Origin: Herbiconiux sp. VKM Ac-1786
GTDB lineage: Bacteria; Actinomycetota; Actinomycetes; Actinomycetales; Microbacteriaceae
NCBI RefSeq assembly: GCF_015350805.1
Contig: NZ_JADKSG010000002.1
Coordinates: forward strand, 682,001-746,000
Reading direction: 5' to 3'
DNA length: 64,000 bases
The position numbers were made by a program, and so were the translations under genes. The notes beneath the pieces were generated by a model. It saw only the letters and a list, made by a program, of their open reading frames with translations, made no database searches and had not been told where the DNA came from. The first letter of the stretch is position 1. Each line of letters begins with the position of its first letter. Positions 1 to 10,765 of this stretch are shown here, in pieces.

Positions 1-144
1 CCGCTGACCCTCGAGAGCCTCTCGGAGGCTCTCGCCGAGCTCGGGGCGCGCCCGTGGCAGATTGACCTGACTGCACAGCCGATCCTCGAAGCCTTTGTGG
101 AACCCCACCAAAGCGCCGATCCGGCCGAGAAAGCCGATTCGTAG
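1..144 (+). CDS. rnd: Ribonuclease D, C-terminal end (partial)
   Basis: The window opens inside this gene; frame 1 is open from base 1 to a TAG at 142-144, giving the last 47 residues. The text includes LAELGARPWQIDLTAQPIL, which resembles the C-terminal helical end of actinobacterial RNase D-like HRDC proteins. RNase D is a 3'-5' exoribonuclease that trims structured RNAs; its catalytic DEDD domain would lie upstream of the window. A thiolase gene follows 70 bases downstream, an order I recall from other actinobacteria. The call rests on a short tail plus context, so it is moderate. Confidence 0.6.
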   Translation, partial: PLTLESLSEALAELGARPWQIDLTAQPILEAFVEPHQSADPAEKADS

Positions 145-214
145 GAACAGTCAATCGATTCCTGGCTGTCAGGGGCCCGCTCTACGATCGAGACGTTCCC
201 AACCAGGAGGCATT

Positions 215-1423
215 GTGGCCGAAAGAACTGAAGTCGTTTTCGTCGATGGAATGCGCACCCCCTTCGGGCGCGCGGGCGAGAAGGGCATGTACTGGCAGAC
301 CCGCGCCGACGACCTCGCGGTCAAGGCGATCACCGGCGTGCTGGAGCGCAACCCGCAGCTCCCCAAAGACCGCATCGACGACGTCGCCATCGCGGCGACC
401 ACCCAGCAGGGCGACCAGGGGCTGACCCTCGGCCGCACCACCGCCATCCTCGCGGGCCTGCCGCTCTCGGTGCCGGGCTACGCCATCGACCGCATGTGCG
501 CCGGTGCCATGACGAGCGTCACCACGGTGGCCGGGGCGATCGCCTTCGGCGCCTACGACTTCGCCATCGCGGGCGGAGTCGAGCACATGGGCCGGCACCC
601 GATGGGCTTCAACGCCGACCCGAACCCGCGCTTCCTCGCGGAGCGGCTGGTCAGCGGTGAGGCGCTGAACATGGGCAACACGGCCGAGCGCATCCACGAC
701 CGCTTCCCGCAGCTCACCAAGGAGCGCTCCGACCGCTACGCGCTGCGCAGCCAGCAGAAGGTCACGGCGGCCTACGAGGCGGGCAAGATCCAGCCCGACC
801 TGGTGCCGGTCGCCATCCGCAGCGGGGAGGGCTGGGGGCTCGCCACGCGTGACGAGGCGCCCCGCCCCGAGACCACGATGGAGGGCCTCGCCGGCCTCCG
901 CACCCCGTTCCGGCCGCACGGCCGGGTCACCGCGGGCAACTCCTCGGGCCTGAACGACGGCGCCACCGCCTCGCTCATCGCGAGCGAGAGCGCGGCCCGC
1001 GAGCTGGGGCTCCCGGTGCGGATGCGGCTGGTCTCCTTCGCCTTCGCCGGCGTCGAGCCCGAGATCATGGGCATCGGCCCGGTGCCGTCCACCGAGAAGG
1101 CCCTGCGCAAGGCCGGGCTGTCGATCGACGACATCGGCCTGTTCGAGCTGAACGAGGCGTTCGCGGTGCAGGTGCTCTCCTTCCTCGACCACTTCGCGAT
1201 CGATGACGACGACCCCCGGGTGAACCAGTACGGCGGTGCGATCGCGCTCGGGCATCCGCTCGCCTCATCGGGGGTGCGCCTGATGATCCAGCTCGCCCGG
1301 CAGTTCGAGGAGCACCCCGAGGTGCGCTACGGCCTCACCGCCATGTGCGTGGGCCTCGGCCAGGGCGGCACCGTCATCTGGGAGAACCCGAACTGGAACA
1401 AGAAGGCGAAGGCAGCGCGATGA
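215..1423 (+). CDS. fadA: Acetyl-CoA acyltransferase (thiolase)
   Basis: Catalyses thiolytic cleavage of 3-ketoacyl-CoA to acetyl-CoA and a shortened acyl-CoA, the last step of beta-oxidation. The GTG at 215 follows an AGGAGG at 205-210, so it is preferred over the in-frame ATG at 95. The 402-residue product has the full thiolase fold length. Nucleophile Cys95 lies in DRMCAGAM, NEAFAVQ precedes the GHP histidine motif, and the second active-site cysteine is in CVGLGQGG. Its stop overlaps the fadB start by four bases (ATGA), so the two are translationally coupled and probably form the two subunits of a trifunctional-like complex. Confidence 0.93.
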   Translation: MAERTEVVFVDGMRTPFGRAGEKGMYWQTRADDLAVKAITGVLERNPQLPKDRIDDVAIAATTQQGDQGLTLGRTTAILAGLPLSVPGYAIDRMCAGAMTSVTTVAGAIAFGAYDFAIAGGVEHMGRHPMGFNADPNPRFLAERLVSGEALNMGNTAERIHDRFPQLTKERSDRYALRSQQKVTAAYEAGKIQPDLVPVAIRSGEGWGLATRDEAPRPETTMEGLAGLRTPFRPHGRVTAGNSSGLNDGATASLIASESAARELGLPVRMRLVSFAFAGVEPEIMGIGPVPSTEKALRKAGLSIDDIGLFELNEAFAVQVLSFLDHFAIDDDDPRVNQYGGAIALGHPLASSGVRLMIQLARQFEEHPEVRYGLTAMCVGLGQGGTVIWENPNWNKKAKAAR

Positions 1424-3564
1424 CCGACTACGCAACGATCGACTTCTCCGATCTCGAGGCCTTCTCGGTCGACGAGGTCGTCACGCACTCGCTGGTGCGC
1501 GACGTGCCGCTGCCGAGCGGCAAGACGCTCGCCCTGATCACGCTCGACAACGGGCGCGACCACACCCGGCCGAACACGCTCGGGCCGGTCGGCCTGCTGG
1601 AGTACCTGCACACGCTGCAGGGCCTGCGCGCGCGAGCCGCGGCCGGCGAGATCGACGCGGTGGCCGTCACCGGCAAGCCGTACATCCTCGCCGCCGGCGC
1701 CGACCTGAGCAAGGTCGGCGAGATCCCGAGCAAGGACGCAGCGCGCAAGATGGCCCAGCTCGGCCACTACGCGTTCGGTGAGATGAAGAAGATCGGCGTG
1801 CCGAGCTTCGCCTTCGTCAACGGGCTCGCGCTCGGCGGCGGTGTCGAGGTGGCCCTGGCCGCCGACTACCGCACCATCGACTCCTCGACGCCCGCGCTCG
1901 CGCTGCCCGAGGTGTTCCTCGGCATCATCCCGGGCTGGGGCGGCGCCTACCTGCTGCCGAACCTGATCGGCATCGAGAACGCCCTGAAGGTCGTGATCGA
2001 GAATCCGCTCAAGAACAACCGCACCCTGAAGGGCCAGGAGGCCTTCGACCTCGGCATCGTCGACGCCATCTTCGGGCCGGGTAACTACCTGGAGGACTCG
2101 CTGAAGTGGGCCGACGGCGTGCTCACCGGAGCCGTGAAGGTCAAGCGCCCGAACGAGCCCGGCAAGGTCGAGCGCCTCGTGAAGTGGGATGCCGCGGTCG
2201 GCATCGCCCGCAAGATGCTCGAGTCGCGCATCGGCACCGTCGCGAAGTCGCCCTACCGGGCCCTCGACCTGCTGAAGGCCGCCAAGTCGGGCACGCCCGA
2301 GGAGGGCTTCGAGCGCGAGGACGAGGCGCTGGCCGAGCTGATCGCCGGCGACCAGTTCCGGGCGAGCATCTACGCCTTCAACCTGGTGCAGAAGCGCGCC
2401 AAGAAGCCGGCCGGCGCCCCCGACAAGGCGCTCGCGAAGAAGGTCACGAAGGTGGGCGTCATCGGCGCCGGTCTGATGGCCTCGCAGTTCGCGCTGCTGT
2501 TCGTGCGCCGGCTGCAGGTGCCGGTGGTCATCACCGACCTCGACCAGTCGCGGGTCGACAAGGGCCTGGAGTACATCCGCGGCGAGATCGCCACGCTGCT
2601 GTCGAAGGGCCGCATCTCGAGCGACGAGTCGAACCGCCTGAACGCGCTCGTCTCGGGCACCACCGACAAGGCGGAGTTCGCCGACGCCGACTGGGTGATC
2701 GAGGCCGTCTTCGAGGAGCTCGGCGTGAAGCAGGACGTCTTCGCGGAGATCGAGAAGCACGTCTCCGAGACCGCGGTGCTCGCCACGAACACCTCGTCCC
2801 TCTCGGTGGAGCAGATCGGGGCGAAGCTCGCCCACCCCGAGCGCCTGGTCGGCTTCCACTTCTTCAACCCGGTGGCGGTGATGCCGCTGATCGAGGTGGT
2901 GAACGCCCCGGCCACCGATGAGGCCACGCTGGCGACCGCGATGGGCGTGGCGGCGAAGCTGAAGAAGACCGCCGTCATCACCCGCGACACCCCCGGCTTC
3001 GTGGTCAACCGCGTGCTGGCCAAGGTGCTCGGCGAGGCGATGCACGCGGTCGACACGGGCACCCCGTTCGAGGTGATGAACCGGGCGCTCGACCGCTTCG
3101 GCCTGCCGATGACCCCGTTCGAGCTGCTCGAGCTGGTGGGCCTCAAGGTCGGTGCGCACGTGCTCGACACGCACCACGCGGCGTTCCCCGACCGCTTCTT
3201 CGAGAGCTCGAACCTGCACGCGCTCGCCGAGCACGGTCGCATCTTCGACCGCGACGACAAGGGCAAGATCAAGGGCTTCGACAAGACCGCGGTCAAGATC
3301 GTCACCCCACCCAAGGGCACCGGCACGCCGATGACCGAGGACGAGATCGCCCGCCGCGTCGAGGACGGCCTGGCCGACGAGGTGCACCGCATGCTCGAGG
3401 ACGACGTGGTGCACGCGGCGGAGGACATCGACCTCTGCCTCATCCTCGGCGCCGGCTACCCGTTCCAGATGGGCGGCCTCACGCCCTACCTCGACCGGGT
3501 CGGTGCCTCGGAGCGCGCCTTCGGCGACACCTTCCACCACCCCCTCATCAAGGGCGTCTCGTAG
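1420..3564 (+). CDS. fadB: Fatty oxidation complex alpha subunit: enoyl-CoA hydratase / 3-hydroxyacyl-CoA dehydrogenase
   Basis: Bifunctional beta-oxidation enzyme of 714 residues. The N-terminal crotonase part (about residues 1-330) shows the oxyanion-hole and catalytic glutamate region GLALGGGVEVALAADYR and LPEVFLGIIPGWGG. The second part starts with the Rossmann motif VGVIGAGLMASQFAL, then the catalytic histidine in VGFHFFNPV and the 3HCDH C-terminal segment TPGFVVNRVL. The ATG at 1420 overlaps the fadA stop. A hairpin at 3590-3621 follows and probably ends the operon. It supplies fadA with 3-ketoacyl-CoA. Confidence 0.93.
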   Translation: MTDYATIDFSDLEAFSVDEVVTHSLVRDVPLPSGKTLALITLDNGRDHTRPNTLGPVGLLEYLHTLQGLRARAAAGEIDAVAVTGKPYILAAGADLSKVGEIPSKDAARKMAQLGHYAFGEMKKIGVPSFAFVNGLALGGGVEVALAADYRTIDSSTPALALPEVFLGIIPGWGGAYLLPNLIGIENALKVVIENPLKNNRTLKGQEAFDLGIVDAIFGPGNYLEDSLKWADGVLTGAVKVKRPNEPGKVERLVKWDAAVGIARKMLESRIGTVAKSPYRALDLLKAAKSGTPEEGFEREDEALAELIAGDQFRASIYAFNLVQKRAKKPAGAPDKALAKKVTKVGVIGAGLMASQFALLFVRRLQVPVVITDLDQSRVDKGLEYIRGEIATLLSKGRISSDESNRLNALVSGTTDKAEFADADWVIEAVFEELGVKQDVFAEIEKHVSETAVLATNTSSLSVEQIGAKLAHPERLVGFHFFNPVAVMPLIEVVNAPATDEATLATAMGVAAKLKKTAVITRDTPGFVVNRVLAKVLGEAMHAVDTGTPFEVMNRALDRFGLPMTPFELLELVGLKVGAHVLDTHHAAFPDRFFESSNLHALAEHGRIFDRDDKGKIKGFDKTAVKIVTPPKGTGTPMTEDEIARRVEDGLADEVHRMLEDDVVHAAEDIDLCLILGAGYPFQMGGLTPYLDRVGASERAFGDTFHHPLIKGVS

Positions 3565-3589
3565 CCCCACGGCTCCCGCCCCACCCAGC

Positions 3590-3621
3590 GGCCACCGCAC
3601 CCTCCCGGGGTGTCGGTGGCC
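3590..3621 (+). terminator. Hairpin after fadAB; twin of the one at 5035-5068
   Basis: Arms GGCCACCG (3590-3597) and CGGTGGCC (3614-3621) pair perfectly and are extended by CACCC/GGGTG with one bulged T. It sits 25 bases after the fadB stop. There is no strong T tract. The same sequence with a 2-base indel recurs after the next gene. Confidence 0.6.
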
Positions 3622-3704
3622 ATTGGCGTTTGAGTAGGAAGTACCCATAACACCGACACCGGGGTCGGCCCGAGGATCGAGAGACCATTCGATCCGGAGG
3701 ACCC

Positions 3705-5021
3705 ATGCGACCACCCACCCGCACCACCCCATTCGCTCTCGCCACCGCGGCACTCGCCACCACCCTGCTGGCCGTCGGCGTCACGCCGGCCCAGGCGGTC
3801 GACGACACCCCGCCCATGCCCTTCTGCCCGCCCGTCTCGCAGTCGGTCGGCACCCACGTGCAGGAGAAGCTCTACGACCCCGATGCGCACCCCGGCCACT
3901 ACGTTCCCTCGGTCGCAGCCGGCGCCCTCCCCGGCGGGGCGACCCTCGTCGACGGCCAGTGGTTCGCCGAATACCAGTCCCCCACCCCCGCGGTCGGCAG
4001 CTACGACTTCACCCTCCGCCTCACCTCCGACTTCGGCTCCTTCCTCGACAAGACCTGCCACGTCGACGTCGTCGCCGACCTCGCCCTCACGGGAGTCACC
4101 ACCGTCGACCGCATCGGCGGAAGCGACCGCTACGACGTCGCGGCTGCCATCTCGAAGACGTCGGTTCCTGGCACGCGAACGCTGTATGTCGCATCGGGGG
4201 TGGACTTTCCAGACGCGCTCAGCGCTTCGCCCGTTGTGGCACACAATGAGAGTCGTCTGCTCTTGACAAAGCCTGACGAACTCCCCGAATCGATCTTCGA
4301 TGAGATTCACCGCGTCGATCCGTTGACGATCGTTGTGCTCGGTGGGACGTCAGCAGTCTCCACCGCAGTGGAGACCAGGTTGAAGACCCTGGGGGCCCTG
4401 GTGGTCCGTATCGAAGGATCTGACCGCTACGAGCTGTCTCGGAATCTGATCGCCGACAGCAGGTTCGGTGCCGCAGCCTCGTCCAAGGCCTACCTCGCGA
4501 CGGGTCGGTCCTTCCCGGATGCTTTGAGCGCCGCGTCAGCTGCCGCTCATGTCGGCGCGCCCGTCCTTCTTGCCGACGGTCAGGCCCCGTCCCTGTCGTC
4601 GGTGGAGACCGACCTCTTCACGACGCGGGGTGTCACCCGAACGATGATCTCGGGCGGCCCGACGGCTGTATCAACCGGAATCGAAGACAGTGTTCGGCTC
4701 TCGGTGACTCAGGTGAAGCGACCCACCGGCGGTGACCGGTACGCCACCTCGGCGGCGGTCGCTCGAGATGCGTTCAGCGTCAATAGCACAAGCCTCCCAA
4801 CGACAGCCTATGTAGCCACCGGACAGGCCTTCCCGGACGCGCTGACCGGAACGGTGCTGGCTGCCGAGAACGGATCGCCCCTCTACCTCGTGCGGAAGGA
4901 CTGCATTCCGCGCGACGCAGCTCAGCACATGGCTGATCTGAAGATCTCGAAGGTCGTGATCCTCGGCGGGCCGGCCGCGGTGTCGGACGACGTGGCGGCG
5001 CTCACGGTCTGCTCGGAGTAG
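3705..5021 (+). CDS. Secreted protein with cell wall binding repeat 2 (CWB2) domains
   Basis: A 438-residue exported protein. Residues 1-32 form a signal peptide (hydrophobic core ATAALATTLLAVGV, cleavage near AQA-VDD). Residues 33-125 look like an Ig-like putative cell-surface domain. Three CWB2 (PF04122-type) repeats follow, each with a GGSDRY-like start (RIGGSDRYD, RIEGSDRYE, PTGGDRYAT), a FPDALS/T core and a VVLGGTSAVS-like end. Such repeats attach proteins to the cell wall in Firmicutes and actinobacteria; the ligand here is unknown. The start is backed by GGAGG at 3695-3699. GC and codon use drop from about base 4150 onward, inside the first repeat. The gene lies alone between two near-identical hairpins. 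Confidence 0.85.
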   Translation: MRPPTRTTPFALATAALATTLLAVGVTPAQAVDDTPPMPFCPPVSQSVGTHVQEKLYDPDAHPGHYVPSVAAGALPGGATLVDGQWFAEYQSPTPAVGSYDFTLRLTSDFGSFLDKTCHVDVVADLALTGVTTVDRIGGSDRYDVAAAISKTSVPGTRTLYVASGVDFPDALSASPVVAHNESRLLLTKPDELPESIFDEIHRVDPLTIVVLGGTSAVSTAVETRLKTLGALVVRIEGSDRYELSRNLIADSRFGAAASSKAYLATGRSFPDALSAASAAAHVGAPVLLADGQAPSLSSVETDLFTTRGVTRTMISGGPTAVSTGIEDSVRLSVTQVKRPTGGDRYATSAAVARDAFSVNSTSLPTTAYVATGQAFPDALTGTVLAAENGSPLYLVRKDCIPRDAAQHMADLKISKVVILGGPAAVSDDVAALTVCSE

Positions 5022-5034
5022 GGCTCGCGATGAA

Positions 5035-5068
5035 GCGGCCACCGCACCCCCGGGGTGTCGGTGGCCGC
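5035..5068 (+). terminator. Hairpin after the CWB2 gene, second copy
   Basis: Arms GCGGCCACCG (5035-5044) and CGGTGGCCGC (5059-5068) pair perfectly, with an inner CACCCC/GGGGTG stem. It starts 14 bases after the CWB2 stop and lies just before the promoter of the next gene. The sequence matches the hairpin at 3590-3621 almost exactly. Confidence 0.65.
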
Positions 5069-5071
5069 TTC

Positions 5072-5083
5072 TATGGTGGGGGC
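5072..5083 (+). promoter_or_regulatory. -10 box of a leaderless promoter
   Basis: TATGGT at 5072-5077 is six bases before the ATG at 5084, so transcription would begin at or next to the start codon. No Shine-Dalgarno is evident. The same arrangement recurs at many genes in the window. Confidence 0.5.
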
Positions 5084-5644
5084 ATGGTGACGGGACGCAG
5101 TGGGAAGACGCAGTACTACGTGGCGGCCTCGGTCGACGGGTTCATCGCCGATCGGGAGGGCGGGCTGGAGTGGCTGCTGCAGTTCGGGTTCGAGGAGTTC
5201 CAGGGCGAGTACGACGCGTTCCTGGCCGAGGTGGGTGTGGTCGTGATGGGGTCGGCGACCTACGAGTTCGTGCTGGCCGAGGGCGGGCCGTGGGCCTACC
5301 CCGAGCAGGTGTCGTGGGTGCTGAGCTCGCGGCCGCTCTCCCTGCCCGAGGTGCAGGAGGGCGAGCTGCGGTTCGCCCGGGGTGACGTCGCCGAGCTGCA
5401 CGAGCAGTGGGTCGAGGCCGCGAACGGGCGCAACGTCTGGATCGTCGGTGGTGGCGTCGTGGCGGCACAGGTGACTGACGCGGGGCTCCTCGACGAGATC
5501 GTGCTGACGACGATGCCCGTGGTGCTCGGTGCGGGCACGCCGCTCCTACCCGTCGCTGCCACGAGCGGCGTGCTGAGCGCCTCGGGCACGCACGTGCATC
5601 CGAGCGGCGCGATCACCACGCGATACGCCCTCCCGCGCCCCTGA
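5084..5644 (+). CDS. Dihydrofolate reductase family (RibD C-terminal domain) protein
   Basis: A 186-residue single-domain protein of the RibD_C/DHFR-like fold. It starts with a strand TQYYVAASVDGFIAD, has VVMGSATYEF in the middle and the NADPH-side segment NVWIVGGGVVAAQV, then PVVLGAGTPLLP. These resemble the many stand-alone dihydrofolate reductase family proteins of actinobacteria, which probably reduce a pteridine- or flavin-like substrate; the true substrate is unknown. The ATG at 5084 is chosen over the in-frame ATG at 5030 because the latter lies in the preceding terminator hairpin. Confidence 0.8.
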   Translation: MVTGRSGKTQYYVAASVDGFIADREGGLEWLLQFGFEEFQGEYDAFLAEVGVVVMGSATYEFVLAEGGPWAYPEQVSWVLSSRPLSLPEVQEGELRFARGDVAELHEQWVEAANGRNVWIVGGGVVAAQVTDAGLLDEIVLTTMPVVLGAGTPLLPVAATSGVLSASGTHVHPSGAITTRYALPRP

Positions 5645-5666
5645 GCGCGCGCGAGCGCAGCCCCGC

Positions 5667-7667
5667 TCAGCGGCTGGCGGGGTGGAAGGGGGTCGAGCCG
5701 GTGTCGGCCGAGGGCGCCGTCGCGTCGGGGTGCGACGCCGCGGGGCCCGCGGAGGCGGGGCGGGAGTCGACGGGACGGGCGATCGGGATCTTGTTGCCAC
5801 GCACCTGCGCCACGAGGTCCTCCGCGATCTGCGTCGGCGTGAGGCCGACGCGCTCGAGGATCTGCTCACGGGTCGCGTGCTCGAGGAACTCGTCGGGCAG
5901 GCCCAGCTCGGTGACCGCCGTGTCGACGCCCGCCTCGCGCAGGTCCTGACGGATGCGCGTGCCGATACCGCCGACCCGCACACCGTCCTCGATCGTCACG
6001 ACGATGCGGTGCGCATCCGACAGCTCGATGATGCTCCACGGCACCGGCACGACCCAGCGCGGGTCGACCACGGTGCAGCCGATGCCCTGCTCGGCGAGCA
6101 GCTCGGCGACGTCGAGCGCGATCGTGGCCATGGTGCCCACGGCGACGATCAGCACGTCCTTCGACTCGCCCTCGCGCAGCACGTCGACGCCGTCCCCGGT
6201 TCGGCGCAGCGCCACCAGCTCGGGGCCGACGGAGCCCTTCGGGAAGCGGATGACCGTCGGCGCGTCGGTGACGCGCACCGCCTCGGCCAGCTCCTCCCGC
6301 AGGCGCTCGGCGTCGCGCGGGGCGGCGAGACGGATGCGGGGCACGACCTGGAGGATCGCGAGGTCCCACATGCCGTGGTGGCTCGCCCCGTCGGGCCCGG
6401 TCACGCCGGCCCGGTCGAGCACGAACGTGACGCCGGCCTGGTGCAGCCCGACGTCCATCAGGATCTGGTCGAACGCCCGGTTCACGAAGGTGGCGTAGAG
6501 CGCGACGACGGGGTGCAACCCGCCGAAGGCAAGCCCGGCGGCCGAGGTGACGGCGTGCTGTTCGGCGATGCCGACGTCGAGCACGCGCGAGGGGAACCGC
6601 TCGGCGAACTTGTGCAGCCCGGTGGGGCGCAGCATCGCGGCGGTGATGCCGACGATCGTCGGGTCGTTCTCGGCCTGCAAGACGATCTCGTCGGCGAACA
6701 CGCCCGTCCACGACGGCGCTCCCGAGGAGCCGATGGGCTCGCCCGTCTCGGGGTCGATCTGCCCGACGGCGTGGAACTGGTCGGCCACGTCGGCGAGGGC
6801 CGGCTCGTAGCCGCGGCCCTTCTCGGTGATGGCGTGCACGATGACGGGAGCGGCGTAATCCTTCGCCTGGCGCAGGGCCTCCTCCATCGCCCGCACGTCG
6901 TGCCCGTCGATGGGGCCGACGTACTTGATGTCGAGGTTGGCGTAGAGCGCCGCGTTGTTCGTCAGGCGGCTGAGGAAGCCGTGCAGCCCGCCGCGGGCAC
7001 CGCGATAGAGGGCTCGGCCGGGGGCCCCGAGGTGATCGAAGAGCCGACGGCTCGACTGGTGCAGCTGCTGGTACTTGGATGCGGTGCGCACGCCGTTGAG
7101 GTACCGCGCCATACCGCCGATGGTCGGCGCGTAGGAGCGGCCGTTGTCGTTGACGATGATGACGAGGTTGCGGGAGTTGTCGTCGCTGATGTTGTTCAGC
7201 GCCTCCCAGGTCATGCCGCCGGTGAGGGCGCCGTCGCCCACCACCGCGACCACGTGCCGGTCGGTCTGGCCGGTCATCTCGAAGGCGCGGGAGATGCCGT
7301 CGGCCCAGGACAGCGAGCTCGAGGCGTGCGAGGACTCCACGACGTCGTGCGGGCTCTCGGAGCGCTGCGGGTAGCCGGCGAGGCCGCCCTTTTGGCGCAG
7401 CATCGAGAAGTCCTGCCGTCCGGTGAGCATCTTGTGCACGTACGACTGGTGGCCCGTGTCGAAGACGATCGCGTCGCGCGGCGAGTCGAAGACCCGGTGG
7501 ATGGCGATGGTCGTCTCGACCACGCCGAGGTTCGGCCCCAGGTGCCCGCCGGTCTTGGAGACCTCGGCCACGAGGAACGCCCGCACCTCGGCCGCGAGGA
7601 CTTCGAGCTCCTCGGTCGAGAGGGCGTCGAGATCACGCGGACCCCGGATCTGTTCGAGCAGGCTCAT
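5667..7667 (-). CDS. dxs: 1-deoxy-D-xylulose-5-phosphate synthase
   Basis: Condenses pyruvate and glyceraldehyde 3-phosphate with thiamine diphosphate, the entry step of the MEP isoprenoid pathway. The 666-residue product has the N-terminal TPP half (GHQSYVHKMLTGR, GDGALTGGMTWEALNN), the pyrimidine-binding half with the catalytic glutamate in DVGIAEQHAVT, and a transketolase C domain. The final 45 or so residues are a Pro/Ala/Ser-rich tail. The ATG at 7667 has AAGGTGGAAGG just upstream; the GTG at 7676 lies inside that site and is less likely. It lies downstream of acnA in the same direction, separated by a hairpin. Confidence 0.96.
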   Translation of the reverse strand: MSLLEQIRGPRDLDALSTEELEVLAAEVRAFLVAEVSKTGGHLGPNLGVVETTIAIHRVFDSPRDAIVFDTGHQSYVHKMLTGRQDFSMLRQKGGLAGYPQRSESPHDVVESSHASSSLSWADGISRAFEMTGQTDRHVVAVVGDGALTGGMTWEALNNISDDNSRNLVIIVNDNGRSYAPTIGGMARYLNGVRTASKYQQLHQSSRRLFDHLGAPGRALYRGARGGLHGFLSRLTNNAALYANLDIKYVGPIDGHDVRAMEEALRQAKDYAAPVIVHAITEKGRGYEPALADVADQFHAVGQIDPETGEPIGSSGAPSWTGVFADEIVLQAENDPTIVGITAAMLRPTGLHKFAERFPSRVLDVGIAEQHAVTSAAGLAFGGLHPVVALYATFVNRAFDQILMDVGLHQAGVTFVLDRAGVTGPDGASHHGMWDLAILQVVPRIRLAAPRDAERLREELAEAVRVTDAPTVIRFPKGSVGPELVALRRTGDGVDVLREGESKDVLIVAVGTMATIALDVAELLAEQGIGCTVVDPRWVVPVPWSIIELSDAHRIVVTIEDGVRVGGIGTRIRQDLREAGVDTAVTELGLPDEFLEHATREQILERVGLTPTQIAEDLVAQVRGNKIPIARPVDSRPASAGPAASHPDATAPSADTGSTPFHPASR

Positions 7668-7747
7668 ACCTTCCACCTTCCCACGCCCAGCTGAATTCGC
7701 AGTCTACGCCGCTCGGGAACGTCGCCCGGGGACGCGCCGGAAACGAC

Positions 7748-7780
7748 CGAGCGGTGGGGCCCGGAGGCTCCCACCGCTCG
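7748..7780 (-). terminator. Terminator hairpin between acnA and dxs
   Basis: CGAGCGGTGGG (7748-7758) pairs with CCCACCGCTCG (7770-7780) around an 11-base loop. Read on the minus strand the stem is followed closely by GTCGTTT. It begins 15 bases after the acnA stop and probably separates acnA from dxs. Confidence 0.7.
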
Positions 7781-7794
7781 TTTCAGGGCACTGA

Positions 7795-10611
<2,817 letters not shown>

Positions 10612-10722
10612 GTCGACCTCACCTTCGCTGACTCACGACAATCCTTGTGCGTGAGAAGGGTGAATGGCTAGCAAGGGAACCCTTACCGAAAAAGGCCCCG
10701 GGAGCCGGTTCACGCCTGATTG

Positions 10723-10746
10723 ATTTATCTTGACGTCAAGATAAAT
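10723..10746. promoter_or_regulatory. Perfect 24-bp palindrome upstream of acnA (probable operator)
   Basis: The half site ATTTATCTTGAC (10723-10734) is followed directly by its exact reverse complement (10735-10746). It is AT-rich in a GC-rich setting and lies between the end of the P-type ATPase gene and the acnA start. A TATATT box lies just upstream of it on the minus strand (about 10748-10753). The shape fits a MarR- or TetR-type dimer operator. Confidence 0.65.
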
Positions 10747-10765
10747 ATAGCACCCGGCCCGCCGC

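Noticed and set aside
1327-3753. An 808-codon minus-strand frame opposite fadB
   Set aside because: It is fully antisense to fadB, which has clear motifs. It has no recognisable domain and its composition is that of a shadow frame.
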